Positions 25,552-35,362 of a DNA stretch of 48,738 nt are shown piece after piece. The notes below the pieces were generated by a model. That model worked only from the letters and a program-made list of their open reading frames with translations, was not told the origin of the DNA and did not search any database. The stretch is taken from positions 1-48,738 of the forward strand of contig CAIYXP010000356.1 in NCBI GenBank assembly GCA_903930145.1, in the 5' to 3' direction. The stretch comes from an uncultured Methylococcaceae bacterium. GTDB lineage: Bacteria; Pseudomonadota; Gammaproteobacteria; Methylococcales; Methylococcaceae. The number at the start of each line of letters is the position of its first letter. Position 1 is the stretch's first letter. Position numbers and translations under genes: made by a program.

Positions 25552-27017
25552 TGCCCTCTTGTTTATTGTACCCCCTTGTGATGGTTTTTATGCGGCTCCG
25601 TGCCTTGGTATTCCTTGGTTTGTTGGCTTTATTGCCCACGACAGCCCATGCCGACCTCCAACAGGAAATGGACGCGATGTTCGGCACGATGACCAACGCC
25701 ACTTCACCGACTGCCCATCTTGGGCAACGTCGGGGTGTTATCTCTGCTGGCTCGGTGGTCTCGCGCAACCGGGTGATGAACACCAACATGGTGTCCTTCG
25801 TCCCGCCGTCGTTCAGCGCCGGTTGCGGCGGCATTGACTTGTTCGGCGGTTCCTTCTCGTTCATCAACATGAACCAGTTCGTCGATCTGATGCGGGCGGT
25901 GGCTTCCAATGCGGCTGGTTATGCCTTCCAACTGGCGATCAACGCCATGTGTCCCGATTGCGGCAATGTCATGTCCGATCTTCAAAAGAAGGTGCAGCAA
26001 CTCAACCAGATGTTCTCCAACTCCTGCCAGTTGGCCCAAGGGCTGGTCAACGACGCGGCGAGTGTGTTGCCCGAAAAAGTCCAGAGCGACATGAAGATGT
26101 CCACCATCTCGTTTTCCAAGGGCGTGACCGACGTGTTCGGGGCTTTGACCAATTCCAGTTCGCAAGGCGATCCTGTCCAGCAGGTGAAGGCCAACGCCGC
26201 CACGGACATGCAGAAGGTCATCCAAGGCAACCTGGTGTGGCGGTCGCTTAACCACAATAACGCGGGCGGCTGGTTCAAGTTCGGCGGCAACGAATTTCTA
26301 CAGGCGGCAATGAGCGTCACCGGCTCAGTAGTCGTCAAACCGCCTGAGTCTGCACCGGACGGCAAGGGCGAAAGCAACCCCGTCGTCACGTTGCCCAATC
26401 TGCTAAGGATCAAAGACCTGCTCAACGGCTCGGGTGCAAATGATTACCAGAGTGTGCAGGTGTACGAGTGCGACACCACCGACATGGACGGTTGCCTGAA
26501 CCCGGTGGCGAAAGGCATTTCCCTCGTCGGACTCAAACAGCGGGTGCATGACATCCTCGCCGGTTCCGGGGGTGGGAACGGGCTGGTCTACAAGTTCGCC
26601 ACCAACACCGGCCCGCTGACCCAGAACGAAATGGCCTTCATGGAATTGGTTCCCGGCGCGGTGTCCGCCATGATCCGCAACTTGGCCAGGGAAGATTACG
26701 GCATGGCAAAGTTGTTCGCCGACGAAGGCTCGCCAGTCATCGCGTTGGAAATGGCCCAACTGATGGTTCAAGGGATGCTGGATGCGGTCAGGCAAGCCAG
26801 TTCGTTGCAAGACCACGCCTACGCGACCAAGCTTGCCGACACCTTGGACAAGGCAAGGCAGGAACTCCAGTACGAGTCAGCGGAGTTGTCCGGGCGATAC
26901 GGCAACACCCAGTCCTTGTTGCAGTTCTACACCCACGTCATGAACGGGTCGAAGGCCAAGACCTACGGTTCATTCACCCAGTCGCCGGGTTCGCAACAGG
27001 CGTATCCGACACCCTGA
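25551..27017 (+). CDS. traH: TraH, F-type conjugation protein
   Basis: About 488 residues from the ATG at 25551, which overlaps the traF stop by one base; other in-frame ATGs follow at 25581 and 25590. A hydrophobic signal (LRALVFLGLLALLPTTAHA) leads to the mature start DLQQEMDAMFG. The conserved N-terminal region contains RRGVISAGSVVSRNRV, SAGCGGIDLFGGSFSFI and a CPDCG pair, all typical of TraH. The protein acts in the periplasm or outer membrane for pilus assembly and mating-pair formation. The longer open frame upstream overlaps traF and is a frame artefact. Confidence 0.92.
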   Translation: MPSCLLYPLVMVFMRLRALVFLGLLALLPTTAHADLQQEMDAMFGTMTNATSPTAHLGQRRGVISAGSVVSRNRVMNTNMVSFVPPSFSAGCGGIDLFGGSFSFINMNQFVDLMRAVASNAAGYAFQLAINAMCPDCGNVMSDLQKKVQQLNQMFSNSCQLAQGLVNDAASVLPEKVQSDMKMSTISFSKGVTDVFGALTNSSSQGDPVQQVKANAATDMQKVIQGNLVWRSLNHNNAGGWFKFGGNEFLQAAMSVTGSVVVKPPESAPDGKGESNPVVTLPNLLRIKDLLNGSGANDYQSVQVYECDTTDMDGCLNPVAKGISLVGLKQRVHDILAGSGGGNGLVYKFATNTGPLTQNEMAFMELVPGAVSAMIRNLAREDYGMAKLFADEGSPVIALEMAQLMVQGMLDAVRQASSLQDHAYATKLADTLDKARQELQYESAELSGRYGNTQSLLQFYTHVMNGSKAKTYGSFTQSPGSQQAYPTP

Positions 27018-27121
27018 AACTATCCGAAGCTTTTACGTAAACATAAGTCGTTGATTTGGCTATCACTTGCCCTGAATTCGCATTTTAAACATCCCTTTGA
27101 AAACACGAAAGGTAAACTCTA

Positions 27122-30100
27122 ATGGTCTTTGACATTTTCTCCATCGGCGACTCGGCATTTCTGGCGGCGGTACTCAACGCCGTCGCCATGATCGCCGGGA
27201 CCGGCCATTACGCCACCGCTGCAGGGGTTGGCGCGTTGCTGGGCATTTTGATGACTTTGGTGCGTGGCCTGACCCAGTACGACGGTAGGGGAATCCGCTA
27301 TCAGGACATGCTGGCTTCGATCTTGATCTACCTTTTGATGTTCGCGCCGGGGGTCAGGGTCATGGTCGAGGATGCCTACACCGGTCAGGTTCGCGTGGTG
27401 GATAACGTCCCGCTCGGACCCGCAGCGGCGGGTTCGATCCTGTCCAACATTGGGTATCGTCTTACCCGGCTGTTCGAGCAAGGCTTTTCCACGCCGAGCA
27501 TGACCGGCCACGGCTTCGCCGATTCGCTGCAAGTCATGGCCTCGGTGCGCAAGAACCTCCTGTCCAGAGTGCAACTCGGCAAGGCGAATTCGCCCAACAC
27601 AGACGGCGACTTGGAAAACTCCCTCATCAACTACGTCAAGGAATGTACGCTTACGGGGGTGGACTTGAACATTGTGCCGATTGATTCGATCATGCGCCAG
27701 CCCCAACTGCTCAATGCCATCCGCTTTGACTCCAATATTTACACCACCGAGATTTACACGGGCGGTGCGCCGAAGATACTGGACTGCACCGAGGCGTGGG
27801 TGGCCTTGGACATCTACGTCAGGAACATGGCAGTCCCCGAAGTCGAGAACATCCTGAAGGAAGCCTTGAAAGTATCAACGCCAGCGGACGTGGAACCCCG
27901 CATCGACGAAGCCTTGAACGCACTGACCGGCGGCAGCGTCAGCGCGATGGACTACATGCTGGCCTCGCTGATCACGCCGATGTTCGAAAAGGGTATTGTC
28001 GGTCGGCACGAGGACGGCATGAAATGGAACAAGGCGGCGATGGTCGAGCAGGCCATCCAGCAACGCAACAGTCAGTGGGCTTCTGAGCAAACTCTGTTCA
28101 CCCGCATTGTCCGTCCGATGATGACATGGATAGAGGGTTTCAGCTACGCGATAACACCCTTGATGGCCTTCGCCGTGATGTTGGGGGCAAGGGGCATTCA
28201 GATCACCGGCCAGTATTTCCTGATGCTGCTGTGGATACAGCTTTGGATGCCGATCTTGGCCGTGGTGAACCTTTACATAACGATGGCAGCGGCCGGCAAG
28301 ATGGAGGCGTTAAACGCAGCCCAGTTCAACTTGCCCTCGATGTACGGGCTGTACCAGATGGACATGGCAATCCAGGAGTGGCTGGCTATCGGCGGCATGT
28401 TGGCTTCCTCGACCCCGGCCATCGCGCTGATGCTGGTCTACGGCGGGTCGGTCACGGCAACCCATTTCTTGGGCAGGATGCAGGGCGGCGATTTCGTCAA
28501 CGAAAAGATCAACTCGCCGGACATCGTAAGCCCAGCGCCTATCTTGAATCTGCAACCCAACTACCAACATGCCCCGTTGACAGGCACAACCCAATTCGGT
28601 GCCGAAAAAGTTTTACCTTCTTTCCAAGCTGGAAAAGACCTCAGTGCATCGGTCTCGTCCGCCTCCGCTGCCATGCAGCAGGCCACCAGCAGCTTCATGG
28701 ACAGCCTGTCAAACACAGCATCCCGCTCCAACGGCATTTCACAGGAAGGCTTCGACTCGCACTCTGTCGGAAGCCGAATCTCAAGCAGCAGCAGCGAGAC
28801 CGACAAGTTCATGCGGGCAACCGGCGAGGACTTTGCCCAACGCTACCGGGACACTGGGATGTCGGGGGATGATTTTGCGGCGGTGGTTGGGGGTGCGGCG
28901 ACTTTGGGCAGGGGTTCGGCTAAGGACAAAAATAAAGACAAGGAAAACGAAAAGGAGTCGATGTTTAAACTAAGGGGCAACCTGTCCGGGCAACTCCAGA
29001 ACCAGTTTCACGTTGGAACCAGCCGTGCGGACGAAATCGCGGCGGACATTTCCAACAGGGTGGTGAAAGATCACGGCTGGCAAACCGACTTGGCCCAAAG
29101 CATCGCCACGGATGCCCAGTCTGGAACCCGCGAAGTGGCTTCATTGGGGCTGCAAAGCCAGGATTTGTCCTCGCTCCAACACAGTGCAGCCGATACCTTG
29201 TCCGCGACGGAAACCTACAACCAAACTGTCTCGGCGCAAAGCCGTTTCGGCGCATCGGCCAGTTACGGCGCTGCCGAAACAGGGCTTAAAATATCCGGCG
29301 ACCCTAAGCTAATGTCCTCCTTGGACATGACCCTGGACAGGTTCGGTCTGCGCGGGGATGCTCAGCGGCTGGGGGCCGAATGGCGCACGACGGGATTGAT
29401 TACCGATAAGGAACAGGCGTATGCCGCTGCGGGGATGTCACTGCTCGCGGGACATTCATCGCCGATCTTCAGGCAACTGGACCGGCACGAAACACTGCTG
29501 GCGGAGGTTGAAGCTTACCAACTCCTAGGCGATGCATGGAAGCTCAACAAACCGGATGGTCCGCTTCCAGACAGCAATTCAGAATTGTCCAATCAGTCGC
29601 CTGAATTTGGGTTGGCTAGGTCAAAGGCTGGACAGGCAGGGTTCAACGATCCGCGAAACGAGGCTGGCAGTCTGGATAGTCGGGTGCCAGTGCGCATTCA
29701 AATAGCCGAAAACCATGTCGAGGGAGGTGAGAAGGCAATCAATGCCACCTACCAAAAGGCCCAGAAAACCATGCACGGAGCCTCTGATGGAGGGTTTGCT
29801 GACATGCACTCCAACAAGTCTGCCTATTTTCGTGACCAAATCAGCAAGGCTGCCAATAGCCAACCTTCGGCAGCCGAATTCGAATACGATGCGATTGGGG
29901 GTGCTATTTACAATACGGCTCAAAATATGTCTTTGATTGGATATGCGGGTACTGGTTCTGTAAAATATTTCATTAACGAGTTTGACAACTCCCGCAAACA
30001 AGGAAAAACCCTTGGAGAATCGCTTCTGTCAGCCTTGGCTGCTGCTCCAGAGGGTGGGCTAAAAGCAGCCGAGTCGTGGGCTGACCAACGTGTGGCCGAG

Positions 30101-30352
30101 TCTGGAAACAGACTTACCCCAACTCAGCGAGATTATTATCGGGCTTCTATGTTTGAATCATTTGCTGGAGCCTCTGTGGTTGGTGACTACAACCCATTCT
30201 TGGGTAAATCAAGTGAATTAAGCGATAAGCTTAGAAGTGAACATGGAGATCATTTAGGGTCTGAAATAGCCAGCTTGCTGCGCCGTGCCGCTGGTCAAAA
30301 TCGCCCAGACCTTATTAACTTACTGGGTTCTTACAACTTAGCGAATAATTAG
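27122..30352 (+). CDS. traG: TraG, mating-pair stabilisation protein
   Basis: 1076 residues. The N terminus has several membrane segments (for example around GVGALLGILMTLV and DMLASILIYLLMFAPG). The region up to residue ~450 matches TraG with further hydrophobic spans. A Ser/Gln-rich, coiled-coil-prone C-terminal half follows. In F and SXT/R391-like elements TraG spans the inner membrane for pilus assembly and uses its C-terminal part for mating-pair stabilisation and entry exclusion. AAAGGT precedes the ATG by a few bases. About 100 bp separate it from traH. No eex or other transfer gene follows before the next defence gene. Confidence 0.92.
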   Translation: MVFDIFSIGDSAFLAAVLNAVAMIAGTGHYATAAGVGALLGILMTLVRGLTQYDGRGIRYQDMLASILIYLLMFAPGVRVMVEDAYTGQVRVVDNVPLGPAAAGSILSNIGYRLTRLFEQGFSTPSMTGHGFADSLQVMASVRKNLLSRVQLGKANSPNTDGDLENSLINYVKECTLTGVDLNIVPIDSIMRQPQLLNAIRFDSNIYTTEIYTGGAPKILDCTEAWVALDIYVRNMAVPEVENILKEALKVSTPADVEPRIDEALNALTGGSVSAMDYMLASLITPMFEKGIVGRHEDGMKWNKAAMVEQAIQQRNSQWASEQTLFTRIVRPMMTWIEGFSYAITPLMAFAVMLGARGIQITGQYFLMLLWIQLWMPILAVVNLYITMAAAGKMEALNAAQFNLPSMYGLYQMDMAIQEWLAIGGMLASSTPAIALMLVYGGSVTATHFLGRMQGGDFVNEKINSPDIVSPAPILNLQPNYQHAPLTGTTQFGAEKVLPSFQAGKDLSASVSSASAAMQQATSSFMDSLSNTASRSNGISQEGFDSHSVGSRISSSSSETDKFMRATGEDFAQRYRDTGMSGDDFAAVVGGAATLGRGSAKDKNKDKENEKESMFKLRGNLSGQLQNQFHVGTSRADEIAADISNRVVKDHGWQTDLAQSIATDAQSGTREVASLGLQSQDLSSLQHSAADTLSATETYNQTVSAQSRFGASASYGAAETGLKISGDPKLMSSLDMTLDRFGLRGDAQRLGAEWRTTGLITDKEQAYAAAGMSLLAGHSSPIFRQLDRHETLLAEVEAYQLLGDAWKLNKPDGPLPDSNSELSNQSPEFGLARSKAGQAGFNDPRNEAGSLDSRVPVRIQIAENHVEGGEKAINATYQKAQKTMHGASDGGFADMHSNKSAYFRDQISKAANSQPSAAEFEYDAIGGAIYNTAQNMSLIGYAGTGSVKYFINEFDNSRKQGKTLGESLLSALAAAPEGGLKAAESWADQRVAESGNRLTPTQRDYYRASMFESFAGASVVGDYNPFLGKSSELSDKLRSEHGDHLGSEIASLLRRAAGQNRPDLINLLGSYNLANN

Positions 30353-30985
30353 TCAGTTAGTTTATTTTGATACGGAATTTTGTATATAAGGCCATCAGCA
30401 ATTTTATAGCTATAAATCCCTGAACTAGATGGAGTAAAATGTATAGCGTCCCACATCGACCCATACCTGCCGGATAACTTTTTCAAGTTCAGTGACAGCT
30501 TATTGATCATCAAGCTGCCGATCATGGAAATCTGAAATCAGGTGGCTGTTCGGCTCCACGACCATGCGTCATAGCCGATACCGGTCGTTCAACATCGTCC
30601 GCTTTCTTCAGAGTCGATCAAGTGGTCCGTGCACGAAGGAGTCAGTCGATTCAGATTTTCGAATGATAATTCCTCGCAAAGCGGATGGTGGCGAATTTTA
30701 AAACCGCCTTTGAGGGATTTATCGTTTCGTTATAGATCACTTGGGATCATTCAGACCTTAGATGTTACCCGACAAGCAATTCGCCCAATGACATATGAGG
30801 ACATCTTACTTAGAAACATCCGTTTGTTCAGATTTCCGCTTCCACATACCAAACCCATCTCAATTCCTATGAACATAGTCAGATTGACAAGTTTACGTAG
30901 CGTTTGCATTCTTCAGGCGAAGAGAGTGAGAATGCATGAATAGAATACCGATAAAATGGAATCGACTTAGTAAGGAAATAGACAA
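30353..30985. other. Non-coding gap between traG and the TIR-WD40 gene
   Basis: About 630 bp without a convincing gene; a short frame at 30629-30943 has no recognisable features. The 13-mer CGGTCGTTCAACA at 30582-30594 recurs on the other side of the TIR-WD40 gene at 34046-34058. The region probably holds the TIR-WD40 promoter and repeat debris. Confidence 0.4.
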
Positions 30986-33913
30986 GTGAAGACTGAGGTT
31001 GGATCAGATGATCATGATGCGTCTTTCGACGCTTTTATTTCTTATAGCCGAGCATTGGACGGGGATTTGGCTCGGTCTTTACAGAACGGTCTACATCAAT
31101 TCGCCAAGCCTTGGTATAAGCTGCGCGCCCTACATATATTTCGCGACGAAGCGAGCTTGAGTGCCAATCCTGGCTTATGGTCGTCTATAGAATCGGCACT
31201 GTCTGCTTCACGATTTTTTGTTTTGTTGGCATCGCAACAATCAGCCCAGTCGGGGTGGGTTAAGCGAGAATTGGAGTACTGGTGCCGACATAAGAATCTG
31301 GATCGTCTACTCATTGTTGTGACAGATGAGGATCTTGTTTCCCATAAGCCTCCAAGGATCGTCTGGGATGCAAAGGCAGGGGACTTTGACTGGAACGAGA
31401 CCAACGTCCTCTCTGCTGATGTGTTACGTGGCGTGTTCAAGGATGAACCCCGGTACATCCGTCTCGGCTGGGCTCGAAATGCACAACAGCTTTCGCTGCG
31501 TGATCCTGTGTTTCGTGCCTCGGTAGCCGAGATCGCCGCACCTCTTCATAATCGACCGAAAGACGAACTGATCGGCGAAGACGTTGCGCAACACAGGCAA
31601 GTTAATCGTCTGGTCGGTTTTTCGGTCGCTGCCCTAGCGACGTTAACTGTTTTCGCGACTGCATCTACGATTATGGCGATTCGCCAGCGAGATAATGCGA
31701 AACTACAGACACACATCGCCGAAATGCGTCAGAAACAGGCAGAAGAACAGAGATATTTGGCATTATCAGGAAAGGTTGCAATAACTGCCCAGACACTTTC
31801 TTCCACAGAACCTGAACTCGCTCTTTTGCTCGCAAATACAGCAATAAATCTCGTACATAGCCCTACTATTGAGGTACGAAAAATCCTATTCGGCTTACTT
31901 CATCCAGAAATCCCGCTCTCTACCGTACTATATGGGCACAAGGGTTCGGTGAGTTCTGTTTCTTTCAGTCCAGACAGAAATTCCCTGGCATCCGTGGGTG
32001 ACGATGGGGAAATATGGTTGTGGAATCTTGCTATGCCCAAGCCATTGGGCAAGTTGATTGGAAAGGATAAGGGTTGGCTAAAGACCGTCACCTTCAGCCC
32101 CGATGGAAAATCCCTCGCATGGGCGGGTATGAATCAGGAAGTGCGGCTGTGGGATATCGTCAATCAACAGCCACTCAAATCACTCATCGGGCATGAAGAG
32201 GGAATATCCGCTGTTGCATTTAGTTTCGATGGAAAGCTAATAGCATCTACAGATCAGAGCGGGGCGATACGGCTATGGTACACAGACAATGGCAAGCTTG
32301 TGGGCAAGCCATTTCATACTCACGATATGGGAGGAAAAGCAGGTGAGGAGGCAACCAGCATTGCATTCAGTCCTGATGGAATGCGCCTTGTCTCGGTCGG
32401 CTTGGATGGGACGCTAGAATTTTGGGATGTTGCCAAGCAACAGCCTTTAAGCAAATCAATTCGGATTACAGATGGCGCGCTTAGAAGTGTGGCATTCAGC
32501 CCTAATGGCGAGTTGCTGGCACTAGCAGGAGACGATGGCAAATTACGCTTATTGAATCCTAAGACCCGTCAAACAATCGGTGAGCCTGTAAATGCGCAAC
32601 AGGGTGGGATTACTCAAGTCGCCTTCAGCACGGATGGAAAACAGATCATAACAGCCGGCGTCAGCGGGATGGTGAAAATATGGGATTCCGTCACTCATGA
32701 ACCAGTAGGTGGGCTCAGTCAACGAGGCCCAGTTTGGACCTTTGCCGTTAGCCGAGACGGGATGCGCCTCGTGTCAGCAGGTTCCGACAGCGCAGTGCGA
32801 TTGTGGGATATGTCTCGCCAACAAACTCTTCGTCATCCCATCAAAGCTCATGAAGCTGCGGTAGGAAGCATCGCTTTCAGCCCTAACGGCAGGTCGCTTG
32901 CATCGGCTGGAGAGGATGGCACACTGCGGCTTTGGGATTCTCAGACTCTCCAAGCGATTGGCGACCCCATCAATGCGCATCAAGGCAAGCGGATATGGAA
33001 TATCGCTTTCAATTCTGGTGGTGAAAATCTCATCTCAGTCGATGAGAATAGAACCATCCGATTGTGGAACTGTGCGACTCACAAACCTTTGGGCGAGCTT
33101 TTCACGATTAAGCATGGATGGGTTTGGAGCATTGCCATCAAGCCGAATAGTAATATTATTGCTTGGGCCGATGAGGGATCGGTACGGTTATGGGATTTAA
33201 TCTCCAATCATCCTATTGAGGAATCCTTGAAAAGTCGTGGCATAGGTGCAGGATCGAAGCTCGCTTTCAGTCCTGACGGAAAACTCATGGCCTTATCAGA
33301 AGCGTCGGGAAAAGGAAGGTTATTTCTGTGGGATGTGGATAAACAACAAGCAATCAGTGACTTAGATCAACTTCATACGGTTGGCATTTTTGCAAATGTA
33401 ACAGATATTGTCTTCAGTCATAATGGATCGGTTCTTGCTGGCGCGGATCAATCTGGCATAATCGGGCTATGGAATCCTCTAACTGGCCAACCCCTAGGTG
33501 AATTGATCCAAGCTGACACATGGCCAATAGTTGCTATCAATCCCGATGGCACTCTCCTCGCATCGTGTGGCGAGCATGGAATAATGCAGCTATGGGATGT
33601 TGTTAATCGCCAACCTTTTAGTAGAGCAATGGCCGATCAAGGTAACCAAAGGTGCAGTTTGACATTTAGCCCGGATGGAAACGTATTGGCATCGGGAGGT
33701 TCTGACGGGACGGTCTGGCTGTGGGATATCGACATCAAGAGTTGGCAAAAACAGGCTTGTATGATCGCTAACCGCAATATCACAAACAAAGAATGGCAAC
33801 AATATGTCGGCTTAGATGAGCCATACCAAAAAACGTGCACCGAGCTTCCTTATCCACCTGAAATGAACACAGCCGCAGATGCTCAATATGGGTTAAACAT
33901 CACTCATCGGTAA
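30986..33913 (+). CDS. TIR-transmembrane-WD40 repeat protein
   Basis: 975 residues from GTG at 30986, with AAGGA at 30972-30976. The N-terminal TIR domain shows FDAFISYS (14-21), FRDEASLS (52-59) and GWVKREL (90-96), where E95 matches the catalytic glutamate of NAD-cleaving TIR domains. A membrane helix (about 208-231) and a Gln/Glu-rich helix follow. From about residue 305 to the end there are many WD40 units with SPDGK and RLWD landmarks, forming one or two propellers. Bacterial TIR proteins with repeat sensors deplete NAD when triggered by phage. Here effector, membrane anchor and sensor are in one chain, with no NTPase module. Domain calls are firm; the trigger is unknown. Confidence 0.9.
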   Translation: MKTEVGSDDHDASFDAFISYSRALDGDLARSLQNGLHQFAKPWYKLRALHIFRDEASLSANPGLWSSIESALSASRFFVLLASQQSAQSGWVKRELEYWCRHKNLDRLLIVVTDEDLVSHKPPRIVWDAKAGDFDWNETNVLSADVLRGVFKDEPRYIRLGWARNAQQLSLRDPVFRASVAEIAAPLHNRPKDELIGEDVAQHRQVNRLVGFSVAALATLTVFATASTIMAIRQRDNAKLQTHIAEMRQKQAEEQRYLALSGKVAITAQTLSSTEPELALLLANTAINLVHSPTIEVRKILFGLLHPEIPLSTVLYGHKGSVSSVSFSPDRNSLASVGDDGEIWLWNLAMPKPLGKLIGKDKGWLKTVTFSPDGKSLAWAGMNQEVRLWDIVNQQPLKSLIGHEEGISAVAFSFDGKLIASTDQSGAIRLWYTDNGKLVGKPFHTHDMGGKAGEEATSIAFSPDGMRLVSVGLDGTLEFWDVAKQQPLSKSIRITDGALRSVAFSPNGELLALAGDDGKLRLLNPKTRQTIGEPVNAQQGGITQVAFSTDGKQIITAGVSGMVKIWDSVTHEPVGGLSQRGPVWTFAVSRDGMRLVSAGSDSAVRLWDMSRQQTLRHPIKAHEAAVGSIAFSPNGRSLASAGEDGTLRLWDSQTLQAIGDPINAHQGKRIWNIAFNSGGENLISVDENRTIRLWNCATHKPLGELFTIKHGWVWSIAIKPNSNIIAWADEGSVRLWDLISNHPIEESLKSRGIGAGSKLAFSPDGKLMALSEASGKGRLFLWDVDKQQAISDLDQLHTVGIFANVTDIVFSHNGSVLAGADQSGIIGLWNPLTGQPLGELIQADTWPIVAINPDGTLLASCGEHGIMQLWDVVNRQPFSRAMADQGNQRCSLTFSPDGNVLASGGSDGTVWLWDIDIKSWQKQACMIANRNITNKEWQQYVGLDEPYQKTCTELPYPPEMNTAADAQYGLNITHR

Positions 33914-34259
33914 GCTTCCAGTCACCCCATATGCACTCCTGAAAGATGTCGTTCGAGAAAATCACAGGACGAGTTCGAATGACGGCAATGGCCGCTAGCC
34001 GTCCGATGTCCAACAGTTGTGAAAGTCTCCTTCGGTAGGTGTTAACGGTCGTTCAACACCAGCATTTTTCCATTCGCCGACTAGCCGGAGATGGCCGATA
34101 TCGGCATAGAAACATAAGTAGCCAAACAAAAATAATCTGGCATAAGACTATAATAAAAATCAAGGATATGCATGATGGATGTGCTCGTAGACTTATGCCT
34201 GACTACTTATCTGCTTATCTGCCCTCAAAAGGAGTCAGATAAATCTTAATTCAGTCAAT
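33914..34259. other. Non-coding gap with palindrome and repeated 13-mer
   Basis: No gene. It contains the 13-mer CGGTCGTTCAACA (34046-34058), shared with the region upstream of the TIR-WD40 gene, and the perfect 12-bp palindrome GCCGATATCGGC (34094-34105). It probably derives from an intergenic repeat family. Confidence 0.4.
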
Positions 34260-34898
34260 CTAAAATGGTTGCTTACTATTACTATTTCGTAAACCTGAGT
34301 ATATTCCCCGTGCTAAGTGAAATCCCCCTAAAAATATCTGATATATTACTAAACCTAAGATTAATAGTCCTGAGAAAGCATAGCCAAGGCTAGAATCTCT
34401 CTGAGCAAGTGCCAATAAGCACAACCCAACCAAAGTAATTATAATATAAGCAATAAAATAGATTACATGAATTATAATGTCCCAAATAATATCAAGTAAA
34501 CCGGGTTTGTATTTATAAAAATTCCTGATCATTCCTCCACAAAAAGTGCAGTATGATTTGTATGGTCGCCCATCCCAGAATGTCATTCGCGGAACAATCG
34601 GTCTGCTGCAATGTGGACAAGACACCCGCCCGTCTCGCCGGATATGGTTTGGTTCAGCCGTAAAATTAGGATTAAGTGCCACTCCAGCCGCTCGCGGCCC
34701 CTTGCCGTCTTGTCTGGACTGGAAGATGACAGAATCTCCCCTGTCCGGCATGAAATCACCCGTCAAGTCGGTGACATGGAAAAAACGCTCAACGCCGTCC
34801 TGACCACGGATGAATCCGTAGCCTTTGCTGTTTGAAAACCACTGGACGGTCCCCGTCTGGACAGGGGAGGCTTGGCCTTGCTTTGTCGTCAATCGCAC
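34260..34898 (-). CDS. Membrane-anchored cold-shock-domain protein with zinc ribbon
   Basis: 212 residues, GTG start at 34898. Residues ~14-75 form a cold-shock (CSD) fold with the RNP1-like KGYGFIRG (25-32) and RNP2-like RFFHVTDL (38-45) motifs, so it should bind single-stranded nucleic acid. CPHC and CTFC pairs near 94 and 117 make a treble-clef or zinc-ribbon unit. Two long hydrophobic spans follow (IIIHVIYFIAYIIITLVGLC and FSGLLILGLVIYQIFLGG). CSD proteins fused to DUF1294-type membrane domains are known; here the extra zinc ribbon is notable. The nucleic-acid-binding part should face the cytoplasm. Target and function are unknown. Confidence 0.8.
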   Translation of the reverse strand: MRLTTKQGQASPVQTGTVQWFSNSKGYGFIRGQDGVERFFHVTDLTGDFMPDRGDSVIFQSRQDGKGPRAAGVALNPNFTAEPNHIRRDGRVSCPHCSRPIVPRMTFWDGRPYKSYCTFCGGMIRNFYKYKPGLLDIIWDIIIHVIYFIAYIIITLVGLCLLALAQRDSSLGYAFSGLLILGLVIYQIFLGGFHLARGIYSGLRNSNSKQPF

Positions 34899-35362
34899 TG
34901 GAAATTTCGAACCTTCTATTCTTGCCCAGACAATATTTTTTCCCTAGGCAGGTCATACTGTCAACAGAAACTTTTGGCGAAATATAAAGTAATCAAAACA
35001 TGACCGGTTAGCTGAGATTACTGTCTGTTCCAGACATCAAGCAAGCGATTGGTTCAAGAATCGCATCCAATGAAGCCTTTTTTACGTCATTGACTTTCAT
35101 ATTTGCAACAATCGCGGAATGGCACAATCGTGTCTTACCGTATCGCAACGAACCCACTTGGCATTCAGAATTGAACATCGTTGATCGGTGAAAGGATGTA
35201 GCAGGTTTGATTTTTGGAAAAAAAATCAATCCACATTACATTTGACCGGCAAATTCCTAACCAAGCCGGATGGAATCATTGACGGGGCAAAACCTTCTTC
35301 CGGTACAATCCCCAGATGCCCCTCCCACGAAAATTCTCCTTGCCATAGTAGGAACCCTGCCC
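34899..35362. other. Intergenic region upstream of the flavin reductase
   Basis: Divergent intergenic region between the cold-shock gene and the flavin reductase. A minus-strand frame at 35008-35229 (73 residues) has no recognisable motif and no good start, so I do not call it. No repeat or RNA seen. Confidence 0.35.

Noticed and set aside
30629..30943. Possible 104-residue gene after traG
   Set aside because: No recognisable motif and composition like non-coding sequence; no convincing ribosome-binding site.
35008..35229. Possible 73-residue minus-strand gene
   Set aside because: No motif, no supported start and no conserved neighbour; more likely random or decayed sequence.
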